Source of the DNA: Bedellia somnulentella
Lineage: Eukaryota; Arthropoda; Insecta; Lepidoptera; Bedelliidae
DNA length: 64,000 bases
Assembly (NCBI GenBank): GCA_963576735.1
Contig: OY755196.1
Span: forward strand, 5,375,912 to 5,439,911
Direction of reading: 5' to 3'
Of the stretch, positions 20,460-31,332 are shown one piece after another. Positions within the stretch are counted from its first letter, which is position 1. Each line of letters starts with the position of its first letter. The translations under genes and the position numbers were made by a program. The notes under the pieces were generated by a model. That model searched no databases. It saw only the letters and a program-made list of their open reading frames with translations, and was not told where the DNA came from.

Positions 20460-22935
20460 AATAGTTGCAACAACTCACCACCCTCTTCTAGTTTACCTTT
20501 AAATGTAATGGATTCAGATCATTTTGCTAATTTAATCAACCTTAACCAAAAAGATCGAGATTTGATAGATTTTGACAATGTGGACAACTACCAAAATATT
20601 ACTTCGAAGCCCGGAAGTCAAAGACTCGAACAAAACTGGGACACTTATTCACATCAAATCTTAGAAGATATTGTTTTGGATCAGGAATATTATGATTCCT
20701 TTAGATATACTGATCCTATTAGTTTAGAAGTTGACAAAACGTTAACATCGCAATATACGCAAAACGAGTCCAATTGCCATAACATTGAACAAGATAATAT
20801 ATCTACCCAAACACTTGAAGTGTCGCCCGACAATATACATTTTCCAAAATGGATTTTTAATATATCTAGTACCGACAGCTCCGACCTCATGTTGCCGGAC
20901 GGTACAAAAAATGTAGGATTTATACCCAAGGCCAAAATTTCATACAACGAAGGCGAGTTTACAATTAATGAAATTATCTTTAAAAAAATTATGATTAAAA
21001 ACAAACTTAATTCTGAAACGTATCCTTATATTCTAAGAAAATATATAGAAAAATATTGTAACAACACATGTCTTATAATATTCAAGAATATAAAGTATTT
21101 AAAAAGTGGTGTGATTGTTTTGTCAGCTAAATGTAAGCATTTTAACTGTAAAGTGTTTAAGGTATCAATTTTTAATGGTCATGTTGTCAATTTTTAATGA
21201 TATTATCAGACGGGCCCTTACCACTGTCAACATACGAGCAATCCTGGAGATGGAATGTCATTGATTCCATGGAAGAATGGGAGGACGCTAGTGTGGGACG
21301 CTACCTGCGTCGACACGCTAGCGCCGTCCCATTTGTCGGGGTCTGCATCTAAAGCTGGCACTGCGGCAACTGAAGCTGAGAAATTACTTCATGAAAAACC
21401 TTTGGTGGTAAAACAGAAAATATTAATAGCAGTTAAATTGAAAAAACTTAAGAAGGGTAAAAATTTGAAAAGTGTTAAATCAGATGACGTATTTCGAAAA
21501 ATTAGATCTGAGGCCAAATCTTTGAATGATCGTAGCAAAAACGATGTGCTTGATTTATACCTATATCAAAAAGATCATAAAAACTTAATGCATGAACTGT
21601 CTTTTCCTTTATGTATTTATAGTTCAGTCCAAGTTAAAGTGATAAATAACTTCCCATTAAACTGATATTACACCTTGATGCTACAGGTGGTGTCATGAGA
21701 AATCTAAATACGGAGACTCAAAAAAGCAGAATCTTTTTGTATTCTGGCGTTGTAAATTTAAAAGCAAGAATTTTTCCAGTTGCCTCCATGGTCTCAGTGA
21801 AGCACGATTCAAACACAATTTTGAAGTTCCTCAATGATTTTAAGAAATTTGTGGAAAAAAGCGTTATTTTTTCAGAAATTGCTACAGATTTTTCGTTCGC
21901 CTTAATTAATGCCACATCTGAAGCTTTTAATAATATGACACTTCAGGTATACCTGGAACAATGTTTTAACAAAAATAAGTTAACTACAAATATAACCCCC
22001 CTGTACCTATGTTGTGCACATTTAATTAAAAATATATGTAAAGATATTGACAAAAATGACGTGCCGTTTGAGGAAAAACAAGTGTTGAAAGATGTAATAG
22101 CAAGGCTATTTATATTTGACAATTTGCAAGAAATTAATATATTTGTAAGTAATTTGTATGTTCTTTAGTTGTCTCCATTTCTGACAAAAGATGTCATTAA
22201 ATCGCAACAAACTCTTATTAAAACAAGTTCCGATAAAGTTACGGACATTTCGAATACAGAGATCGCAGATTAATAAAAAATAAATGTTCTGATCCTAATT
22301 ACGCCAAAAGTCCATACTTCAAACATTTCAAAAGTTTAATAGAACGCATACAAATTGATGTAGAGACAAAATTTCCAATCACGCAAATCAATAACTTTTA
22401 TGATCCTGAATTCTATGAACTATTTTTAACTTAATATTTAACATACTTGCCTTTATGGTCAAATATGTTGAAAAAAAAAACGCTTGAGTAATGCTGTGGT
22501 AGAAAATTATTTTGGGCGACTAAAATCCGGATCGTTAAATAATCAAAAAAATTAAAGCCAACTCATTTCATTCGGATTCTTTGTAGAGAAATTGCGTCAC
22601 TGAGTACCGAATTCTTGGCGGGAATAACAAAAATAGACTGACTAAAGTTCAAACAAAAAATCACAATAAATGTACACCAGATTCTTTCATCCAAGACGAA
22701 GAAAAATGGAGTAAAAGGAAAAAGTGCTCAGGAGCTTCACATTTTACTGGAAAGTATTTAAAACAATTCCAAATACAAAACATTAATCATGAGGATGAAT
22801 TATGTTTATATTGTGAGAAAGGTTCTTACGTGGATACAACTACAACAAAATGGGTGGATGAAAAATGTGCTGCATCACATTTAAAAAAAAATTACTGTGA
22901 AGTATTTACGGAGTACAATGAATATTAAAAACTAA
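20460..22935 (+). pseudogene. Decayed DDE-transposase-like gene (possibly MULE/NOF-like)
   Basis: Four broken frames read as one protein. 20508-21197 gives an acidic N-terminus and a segment with CKHFNCKVFKV. 21384-21664 continues with [13 protein letters not shown] and a Lys-rich helix. 21665-22168 carries LDATGGV, IATDFSFALINA and CCAHLIKN, an arrangement of acidic residues like the core of RNase-H-fold transposases. 22170-22930 is shattered but still shows NAVVENYFGRLK and a C-terminal Cys/His segment (CLYCEKGS...CAASH). I recall this type as a multi-copy family in insects and cnidarians, perhaps related to the NOF protein; that assignment is weak. Stops and frameshifts make it non-functional. 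The gene is cut at 22935 by BEL/Pao DNA. Confidence 0.55.
21200..21383 (+). other. GC-rich foreign segment inside the transposase-like gene
   Basis: About 185 bp that is clearly richer in GC than the flanks. It reads in two frames as [14 protein letters not shown] and then [19 protein letters not shown], with ...[13 protein letters not shown] after it. I recall this as the tail of a very common multi-copy invertebrate protein linked to reposited reverse transcriptases; the WDATCVDT block resembles a nuclease-like fold, but I cannot name the family. The transposase-like frame resumes right after it. Confidence 0.4.
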
Positions 22936-23662
22936 GGTGATTATTAACTAATTGTTTTGTATTGTTATACCTTTCACATAATATGTTCCATGCTTCTACA
23001 TAATTGAAATCAGATACCTCAAGATTTGCTATAACCCTGGCTGCTTCACCTTGTAGGTATGAGCAGAGGTAATGAAATTTATGAATGGGTTTAATGTGAT
23101 TATTATTGTGAATTAATGATTCAAATGTATCTCTGAATTCAAGCCATTTGAAGTATGAACCATCAAACTTAGGTATAGTGATTTCAGGTAGCCTAAACCC
23201 CATTGTGCCTTGGCCATTACAGTGGCATGGATGGGAGGCCTTTGACCCTTCAGTGGCATCTTGGAATTGGTCTGCAGGTTTGTTGACACCAAGCAGATTT
23301 CGTGCCTTCACAATACAAGAACAGAATTCATTTGATATGATTTCTCTTTCATCTAATTCATAATCTAGGTTACTAAAATTAAGAGCTTCCATTTGTGATT
23401 GCAGGTGTTCAAATTGAGAGTTTAACTCCAAAAACTTATCTAGCTTTAATGATAACATTTGTTCATCCCTTGATGTCAATGGATGGGATTCACAATACTC
23501 TAATAAATTTAATAAATATTTTTTAAAGTGGGTTATTTGCCCTTTGATGGAACTGCGTTTATACTTAAGCACAGTATATTCATCGCTTGCCATTTTGGCA
23601 GGGCTTGAGCTTCGACTGGCATGAGCAGTGTTTGTTTTTACTGATAATTCACTGTCAGTCAT
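22936..23662 (-). pseudogene. BEL/Pao gag, N-terminal part, truncated
   Basis: Starts MTDSELSVKTNTAHASR, the same start as the gag of the neighbouring BEL copy, and runs about 242 codons into the conserved gag region (GFRLPEITIPKFDGSYFKW, then SYLQGEAARVIANLEV). It stops where BEL homology ends at 22936; the few residues after that are chance. Gag would form the particle. Here only the N-terminal half survives. Confidence 0.85.
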
Positions 23663-24506
23663 ATTGAAAAGGAAATTAATAATTAATAAGTAACTAGTTA
23701 AGTGAAAGGTTCTGTATATAGATAAATTTCTGGAGTTAATTGTTATAGTAAAGGGTGTGGCAAGAATGTAAAATTAAAGTAAATTGTAAACCGGTTTACG
23801 CTCCTTGTGAAGGTGACGCCGCTGGAGACAACAGGCAGCAGCTGAATGATGCAGGCCTGCGTTCCTCGGTGAAGTTCACGTTCACTGAAATTGTTTGAAA
23901 CAGTAGTAAGTATATATCCCTGAATCGTTTGGTAGAGCGGAAACTGGCATGAAACTAACCAATATTAAGTTTGTATATTGAAATTAATTGAATTAAGTGA
24001 AGAGTTGATTGATATGCTGCTAGAGTTGCCGGCACATGTGAGGTATGAGTACCTTAACTGCTGCCTTTACTTAATTGAGTGAATGTATATAAGCAAAGTG
24101 AGTCAATGATTCACATGTGCACTTGATGGCTGTAGAAAATATATGGTTGATTAACCTAAGTGAAGAGCATGTGGTTTTGTAAAATTAGTTATGTTGCTCA
24201 CTAGTTTTACAAAAACACTAAAATGCCAAAGTGAAGTTAAATATTGAAAACTAAGTAATTAATGCAAGACAAGGCTGAAATTCTGATATTGATATGATTA
24301 AGAAACTATTTAAGTTGGCATGTGGTATGAAAACATAACCTGGATGTCAATGACCTTTAGGTAGTCAGCTGTTTACTGTATCTAGAAGGAAAGACATAAT
24401 AAAATAGCAAATAATGATTGATCCATGTGTAGTAAACGTAAATTAAAAGTAAACCATAAACAATTGTTGAATGTTTGTTGTGTATGAATTCATTCAACTT
24501 AGGTTA

Positions 24507-25060
24507 TTAATAACCAATTGGTTTTGGTAAGGTGTAAGTATCACCAAGACGGTAATCTGCTGCCTTGAGTGGGCTGAGAGGACAGAAACGTCTAGTTTTT
24601 AGTCTATGAGTTCTAGTTAACTTGGTAAAAGAACTGCTACTAACAAAATTACAAGTTTGTGAATTTTGTGGTAATGAATGGGAAATCTTGCCAGCTATAA
24701 TCCAGCCTAGCTGTGAATGATGCAGCATGGGTAGGCCTGGACCTAAGGTGAGCCTTTCGGAGCCAAGTAGATCCCAGAATAGATCGCCTCCAATCATAAT
24801 GTCAACCTTTAGTGGTTGATTGAATTGAGGATCAGCTAATGTGATAGCTGAGGGAAGAGTGATATTTGAAACATCAATGGCTTCATTAGAATGCCTTTTT
24901 GCTATGGAAGGCAACACCAAAAAGGTGTGAAGATGTGAGTATGTGCCAGTGCGGGCACGAATTAACGCTGAGCATTGTTGTGGTCTCAGGTTAAGAGAGG
25001 TGTTCCCAACGCCCTTAACACTGCTGTGTATCGAGGGTGTGGAAGCTAACTTAAGGCGAT
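24507..25060 (-). pseudogene. BEL/Pao aspartic-protease region, truncated
   Basis: Matches the C-terminal third of the gag-protease ORF of the neighbouring BEL copy (RLKLASTPSIHSS, then MIGGDLFWDLLG, LGPGLPMLHHSQLGWI) and ends at the same PKPIGY stop. The part with the catalytic LLDSGSDYS is missing because the block begins just after it. The shared stop means the loss of reverse transcriptase downstream is common to both copies. Confidence 0.85.
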
Positions 25061-25067
25061 TCCTTGG

Positions 25068-25463
25068 TGTTAAAGCACTTGGATCCAAGTGCTTTAACGG
25101 GCTCAAAACATAAACAATCCAGAGGCGCGTCAGTCACGTCAAGCGCCATCAGAAAGGAGACAAACAGCTTCGCGTATAAAAACCGAGATGCCTGCTGCAT
25201 CTTTCTTGCACAATTTGAAGAATAAGAAGACACGGAGAAGACGAGAAGCTATTTTGTTAAAGTCAATATATTATATAATGTTATATTAATTCAATGGTCA
25301 TACAGATGTAACAGTGCCTAGACACAGTAAATCCTAGTCGCAGCAAATCGGCTTTTTATTTAGTCTACTCCACCATATTCTTCAATCCAACCAACAACGG
25401 TTCCACGAGGCGGAACCAACTTCGTGAACGAGCAGCAGGCGCACAACAGCCTGCTATTCTTCA
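25068..25463 (+). repeat. BEL/Pao 5' LTR
   Basis: 396 bp, TGTTAAAG...TTCA. It begins with a perfect 28-bp palindrome centred on GGATCC (25070-25097). TATAAAAA lies at 25177, a likely TATA box. It matches 36395-36790 except for A/T and T/C changes near the 3' end. Confidence 0.92.
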
Positions 25464-25465
25464 TT

Positions 25466-25483
25466 TGGCGCCCGAACAGGGAC
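25466..25483 (+). promoter_or_regulatory. Primer binding site, tRNA-Lys type
   Basis: TGGCGCCCGAACAGGGAC starts 2 nt after the 5' LTR. These 18 bases are the complement of the 3' end of tRNA-Lys (UUU type), the same primer site that many retroviruses use. It fixes the plus orientation of the BEL copy. Confidence 0.9.
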
Positions 25484-26773
25484 TTCAGTCAGCCTACGCA
25501 GCAGAGGCACCACCACCAGCAGCACGAGAGAAAAGGAGGACTACGCCACGCCACGCCAAGCCGCCGGTGAAGAAGCCAGGTCCAAGGGTTGGACACAGCA
25601 GCCATCCCACCTGCCAGCATCTTACCGAGGAGAGTGTCGTGAGCCAATCATTCCTTTCTTTTCCTCACCTTAAAACCCCTCACCACGGGCAAATTAGTCA
25701 AGATAATCAATAGATAATCAATTTACATCCATTAATATCTCAGCAATCCCTTTGTATTTTACATCAATCTTATCATAAATCTATTTAATTACCTAGAAAG
25801 CACATTACTTCCCATTTATTTCTTAAAAATTTTGAGGTTAGAATAGATTCTCAACGGCATGGTCCACATGATGAAATTAAAGTTGAACTGATTGCACAAG
25901 GCAATCACCACTCAGCTATTTCTGAGCCACAGCCGCTGGTTTCTGTGATCCAGTGTATGACATAGGCCTCCCATGTGCTACAGAGTTAGCGCATAACATT
26001 TACAAAGATAATTGCAACTTAACCTTACAGCAATTCATCTAACAGGCTCCAACGCCTCACCAAGTGGAATCAGCGCACTCTATTAAGGACATCCAGGTTA
26101 TGTTTTCATACCACATGCCAACTTAAATAGTTTCTTAATCATATCAATATCAGAATTTCAGCCTTGTCTTGCATTAATTACTTAGTTTTCAATATTTAAC
26201 TTCACTTTGGCATTTTAGTGTTTTTGTAAAACTAGTGAGCAACATAACTAATTTTACAAAACCACATGCTCTTCACTTAGGTTAATCAACCATATATTTT
26301 CTACAGCCATCAAGTGCACATGTGAATCATTGACTCACTTTGCTTATATACATTCACTCAATTAAGTAAAGGCAGCAGTTAAGGTACTCATACCTCACAT
26401 GTGCCGGCAACTCTAGCAGCATATCAATCAACTCTTCACTTAATTCAATTAATTTCAATATACAAACTTAATATTGGTTAGTTTCATGCCAGTTTCCGCT
26501 CTACCAAACGATTCAGGGATATATACTTACTACTGTTTCAAACAATTTCAGTGAACGTGAACTTCACCGAGGAACGCAGGCCTGCATCATTCAGCTGCTG
26601 CCTGTTGTCTCCAGCGGCGTCACCTTCACAAGGAGCGTAAACCGGTTTACAATTTACTTTAATTTTACATTCTTGCCACACCCTTTACTATAACAATTAA
26701 CTCCAGCAATTTATCTATATACAGAACCTTTCACTTAACTAGTTACTTATTAATTATTAATTTCCTTTTCAAT
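25484..26773 (+). other. BEL/Pao untranslated leader
   Basis: About 1.3 kb between primer site and gag ATG. A short Pro/Lys-rich frame (25465-25713) overlaps the primer site and has no recognisable domain. The part from about 26090 to 26773 recurs inverted at 23663-24345. Confidence 0.7.
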
Positions 26774-26989
26774 ATGACTGACAGTGAATTATCAGTAAAA
26801 ACAAACACTGCTCATGCCAGTCGAAGCTCAAGCCCTGCCAAAATGGCAAGCGATGAATATACTGTGCTTAAGTATAAACGCAGTTCCATCAAAGGGCAAA
26901 TAACCCACTTTAAAAAATATTTATTAAATTTATTAGAGTATTGTGAATCCCATCCATTGACATCAAGGGATGAACAAATGTTATCATTA

Positions 26990-27120
26990 TGTAAGGTTGT
27001 GGGTATCAATTGAATGAAACACTCTGACTGCTGGATTGAGACTGTCTATATTTGTCTTAGGCATTCGGTAATATACATGATTACATACTAAGTTATAGAT
27101 ATATAAGTATCTATACTACA
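26990..27120 (-). repeat. Gypsy 3' LTR
   Basis: 131 bp, ends TGTAAGG and CTACA on the plus strand (TG...CA on either strand). Identical to 33145-33275 by eye. Next to it, at 27121-27130, the minus strand reads GATGGAGG, the likely polypurine tract. Confidence 0.93.
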
Positions 27121-27487
27121 CCTCCATCGAAAAGAAAAAAAAATAAAATTAACCTAAGGTATACATTTTATTTTTGAATCATTGATTAAATATTTGTATA
27201 CATTATAAAGTTAATTTTTTTTTTGAACATTTTTTTTTTAAATTATTTATTTTTATTTCATTAATGAACATAAAGAATAACATGACAATGTCTACGTAGT
27301 TAATAGTATACGCAAAACACATATATTATATTTTAAAAACTGATTACAAATACAATTGATTTGATTACAAACATTAATACATAACATAATTACTTATAAG
27401 CTAGAATTAAAATTGACATATATTTGTTTAAGGTGGATGGTACAATTTAGTTCGATTTTTATGCACTATATCTAGTTTTCCATTTTT

Positions 27488-29206
27488 TTAAATTTCCACA
27501 TTTGGTGAGATATCTTTAACAACAACATAAGGTCCATTATAAATTGGTTGAAACTTATTTCCGATTTCATTTTTTATAAGAATTAAGTCGTCTTTGTGGT
27601 ACTTAATTGGGTTATAATTATTGTCGTATTTAATCTTTCTGTTAGATTTGTTATTTAATAAATTATGTCTCGCCTCTTTTTGAGACATCTGTAACCTGTA
27701 TTTTAGTTGTAATGGATAGTCGTCATGGTTATACAGTGGACTTACCTCGTCTTGCCTTAAATTACTGGGAATTACACATTTCTTACCAAAAACTAACTCG
27801 AACGGGGTGTAACGAGTGGACGTGTGTACAGACGTATTATAAGAAAAACACCAAAACGGAAGCCACGTGCTCCACGATTCTGGATGATTATCTGTTTGTA
27901 TTCTCAAATACCTATTTAAATGTTTATGCGTGTTTTCCAGTGAACCTATGGATTGGTGGTGGTAAGCTGTCGATAGTAACGTTTTAATTTCTAATAATTT
28001 ACATACCTCTTGAAATAATGTTGACGTGAACTCGGCACCTCTATCTGTCGCGATTTCTCCTGGAATTCCATATCTAAGGATAAAATTATGTACAAAATTT
28101 TTCGCAATTTCTATAGCTGATTTAGACATCATGGGGTATGCTTCCACGTACTTACTCAATTCGTTAGGATGTATGAAAAGTTATTTTGATCTTTGTCTAA
28201 AGGTCCAACCACGTCAAGAAAAACTTTTTGCATCGCCGATGTTGGGGTGGTTGTTACACACATGGGTTCCTTTATATAATGGTTACTGTATTTTTGTTTT
28301 TGACACTTATCACACTTTTTTATATATTCCATGACATCTTTCTCTAGTCCGGGCCAAAAGTAATATGTTTTAATATTATTGTACATCCTTCTAATACCAG
28401 CGTGGCCACTTGTTGGTAAAAGATGGAAGTCATTTAATATTACTTTTCGCTCGTCCTTATCATTAATCCTTTTCACACCATCTAATATGCATAATCGTAT
28501 ATCAATCTCACGTGATAAATTATTCATAGCGTCTATACATTTTTTAATAAAATCATTAAATTTTTTCTCTCTTATAAAAAATAATTCGTGCACATTAATA
28601 CTTTCACAAAACATTTTCAGTTCCCTCACAAAAGCGTCTGGCGTCAGTTGTGATTGGGCAGCTGGATTGATGAACAATGTCATCTTTTTTGGTGCAAAGC
28701 AAAACACACTATTTTCTTTTTCTATCTCGTTAAATCTTCGTAATTGATTTAACTTTATTTTATCAATAAAACTCAACTCCACAGAATTTTTTGGTTTACT
28801 AAATATTTCTACAACTCTCGGTTGCGCAGGCCGATCGTCGGTAGCTATATTAGTATTCCATGAATTCTGGGTATCCATCATTCTTTTATACTGTGCTCTT
28901 GTCATGACATTAATTGTGCATTCGTTCATCGCTTTCAAATCTTGTAATGTGACGGGTAATCGTGACATGGCGTCGGCTACGACATTTTTCGATCCTTTTA
29001 TATATTCTATACTAAAATCATACTCTTCTAAAATTATTCTAAATTTCATAAGACGACTCGAAGGATCTTTCATACCATATTTTTATTTTTTTGATTATTT
29101 TGATTTATTATTTTGATTTTTACAGCTGCGACACAGTTTTATAACTAATGCAGCTGTATTCGTTCCACATGTTCTAATGTACATTTGTAAAAATTCCAAT
29201 AAATAT

Positions 29207-29254
<48 letters not shown>

Positions 29255-31332
29255 TAAATTAAGGGCTTATGATCCGACTGAATAGTAAATTTTTTCCCAT
29301 ATAAATAAGGTCGAAAATGTTTAACGGCCCAAACAATCCCTAGTAACTCTTTTTCAATAGTGGGATAGTTTAATTCGGCTTTATTTAAATTACGACTTGC
29401 AAATGCAATCGGTTTTCTATCAGAATTACATAATACTGCACCTAACGAGTAATTTGAAGCGTCTGTTTGCAATATGAATTTATTATTAACCGATAAGTCG
29501 GGATATTGAAGCAAAGGGGGTGAGGCTATAATTGATTTTAAAGTATCGAAAGATTTTTGGCACTCCTCATTCCATTTAAAAACTACATTTTTCTTCGTTA
29601 ATCGTGTTAATGGTAAAGCAATAAAAGCAAAATTCTTTATAAATTTTCTGTAATAATTTGAAAATGCTACGAATCTAACTACCTCTTCTAAGTTTTTAGG
29701 AATGGGCCAATCTTTTAATGCTTTTATTTTTCCTGGATCCGGCAAAATACCTTTATCGGATATAACGTGACCTAAGTACAATATTTCCTTTTTTAAAAAT
29801 GTACATTTTAGTGGGTTTAATTTTAAGTTAACTTTACGAAGTCTACCAAAGATGTCAATAAGATTACTGTTATGATTATCTAATGATTTACCAAAAATTA
29901 TTAAATCGTCTAAATAAATAAGACATTTTTCGTAAGCTAACCCTGACATTGCAATCGTCATCATTTTTGAAAATGCGTTGGGACTAGTTTTCAATCCCAT
30001 CGGCATCCTAGTCATTTGGTATTGACCTGAAATAGAAGCTTCACACGTATTTCCATTGTTTTCGGGTACTCTGAAGTGTCCTGACGAAAATGCTGTGTAT
30101 TTTCTACTGGCGGGGTCAAGGTCACACTGGTAGTAGCTATTTGAAAGATCCAAGGTTGAAAAATAAATTGATCCAGATAGGGAATCCAAAATTTCGGTTA
30201 TATTTGGGAGGGGGTACTTATCGTCTTGTATGCTATTGTTTAATTTTCTATAATCTATCACTAACCTCCATTTTTTGTTTCCTTGACTATCGGATTTTTT
30301 CGGTACTAATAAAATAGGGCTCGACCATTCACTTTGACATGGTTCTATAATGCCTTCTTTTAATAAATTACTGACTTGTTTATTTATTTCACTTTTCTGA
30401 GTAAATGGTATCCTATAAGGTTTACTATATATGGGGCTAACATTCGGTTTTAACGTAATTTGATGTTTATATGTATTTGTGGTTGTTAATTTGTCACCGG
30501 GTAATAGAAATATATCTGAAAATTTTGCACAAATATTTTCAATTGTAGATTGCTCCTCGTTATTTAGGTAACTTAAATTCAATAAATTGAAAAGATTTTT
30601 GACACGGTTGACATTTAAATTTTCACACTTTTCAAAAGAACACAAGTTATATTCACTAATATTCTCGACCCTAAATTCTAAATCGCTTAATCTATATTCC
30701 TTTTCAGTAGTATTTAATATTAAGATAGGTATCATTTCATTGTGAGGTTTTACTAAAGAACGAGCTAAAAATATTCCCTCGCTTATTTCTTTTGGACAGA
30801 CTACGCATTCGTCTGGGAAACTACACTTAACATAATGTAACGACTCGGACCTGGCCGGAAGTATAAAAATATTATTTTGCTCATTTTTAAGTCTAAGTGG
30901 TAAATATATCTTATTGCCTAAGTGAGTACATAAACTTAAAGAACTTTGACCTAAGTCTAAGATTGCATTATACTTAGTAAGAAAATTCTTTCCCAATATA
31001 GCATGTGCCCTACAAGGCAAGTGCTCGAATACGAAGAACTTTTGTTTTAGATGTTCCGACGATCTGTTGGACCACCTCAATGATAAGTAAACATATCCAA
31101 TAGCATTAATGGAACCGCCAATTCCATTGATCTTTAAGTTATCTTTCTCTATCGGAATATTTAATTCTAAAACATGTTTATATTTAATTGCACAGATAGA
31201 AGCTCCTGTATCAACTAAAAATGAATAACTAAATTGATTTACATATAACTCTAAACAACATGTACTGTCACTAGCAAACATACTTTCACAGTTAGTCACG
31301 AAAAAACTTATGCTGTTGGACGAAAGGTTCAT
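27488..31332 (-). pseudogene. Gypsy pol (protease, RT, RNase H, integrase), broken
   Basis: 31332-29095: protease with LVDTGASICAIKY, then RT (WRLVIDYRKLN, MPMGLKTSPNAFSKMM, YLDDLIIFGK) and RNase H (QTDASNYSLGAVL). About 20 extra residues sit between TAFS and QYQMTRMP. An insertion with a 40-nt homopolymer (29079-29250) breaks RNase H. 29073-28156: the end of RNase H, a connector, and the integrase zinc domain (HAGIRRMYNN, CDKCQKQK). 28159-27488: the rest of integrase with TDRGAEFTS and a YHHQ..GSLEN glutamate region, ending in a chromatin-side tail. At the 28156/28159 junction a small deletion shifts the frame and removes the place of the first catalytic Asp. The protein cannot be made in full. 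Confidence 0.9.
29079..29250 (-). other. ~170-bp insertion in Gypsy RNase H with 40-nt homopolymer
   Basis: Between the RNase H motifs LIYLY and KDPSSRL there are about 170 extra bases. The segment starts, on the element's sense strand, with 40 A (T-run at 29208-29247), then an AT-rich unique part, and is bordered by TAT on both sides. The homopolymer is at the 5' side in sense orientation, so it does not look like an ordinary poly(A) tail of a sense-oriented insertion. Confidence 0.6.

Larger units (their letters stand above)
22936..25067 (-). mobile_element. Inverted, rearranged BEL/Pao internal fragment
   Basis: Read on the minus strand this block contains, in order, the protease part of the BEL gag-protease ORF (25060-24507), its 3' flank (24506-about 24350), then the BEL leader (about 24340-23663) and the start of gag (23662-22936). 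In the complete neighbour the leader and gag come before the protease, so the block is permuted. The switch occurs at a GACATC.AGGT sequence near 24340-24350 present in both joined regions. The block is almost identical to the neighbour, has no LTR of its own, and abuts the outer end of the neighbour's left LTR. Confidence 0.85.

Noticed and set aside
20355..20507. N-terminal start of the transposase-like gene at the first ATG of the open frame
   Set aside because: The first residues are translated from a CR1-like 3' tail (AATAAA and ATTTCT repeats). The gene-like sequence begins only after about 20460.
29208..29247. Poly-lysine tract as a feature of the Gypsy protein
   Set aside because: It is the translation of a 40-nt homopolymer within an insertion that interrupts the conserved RNase H reading.
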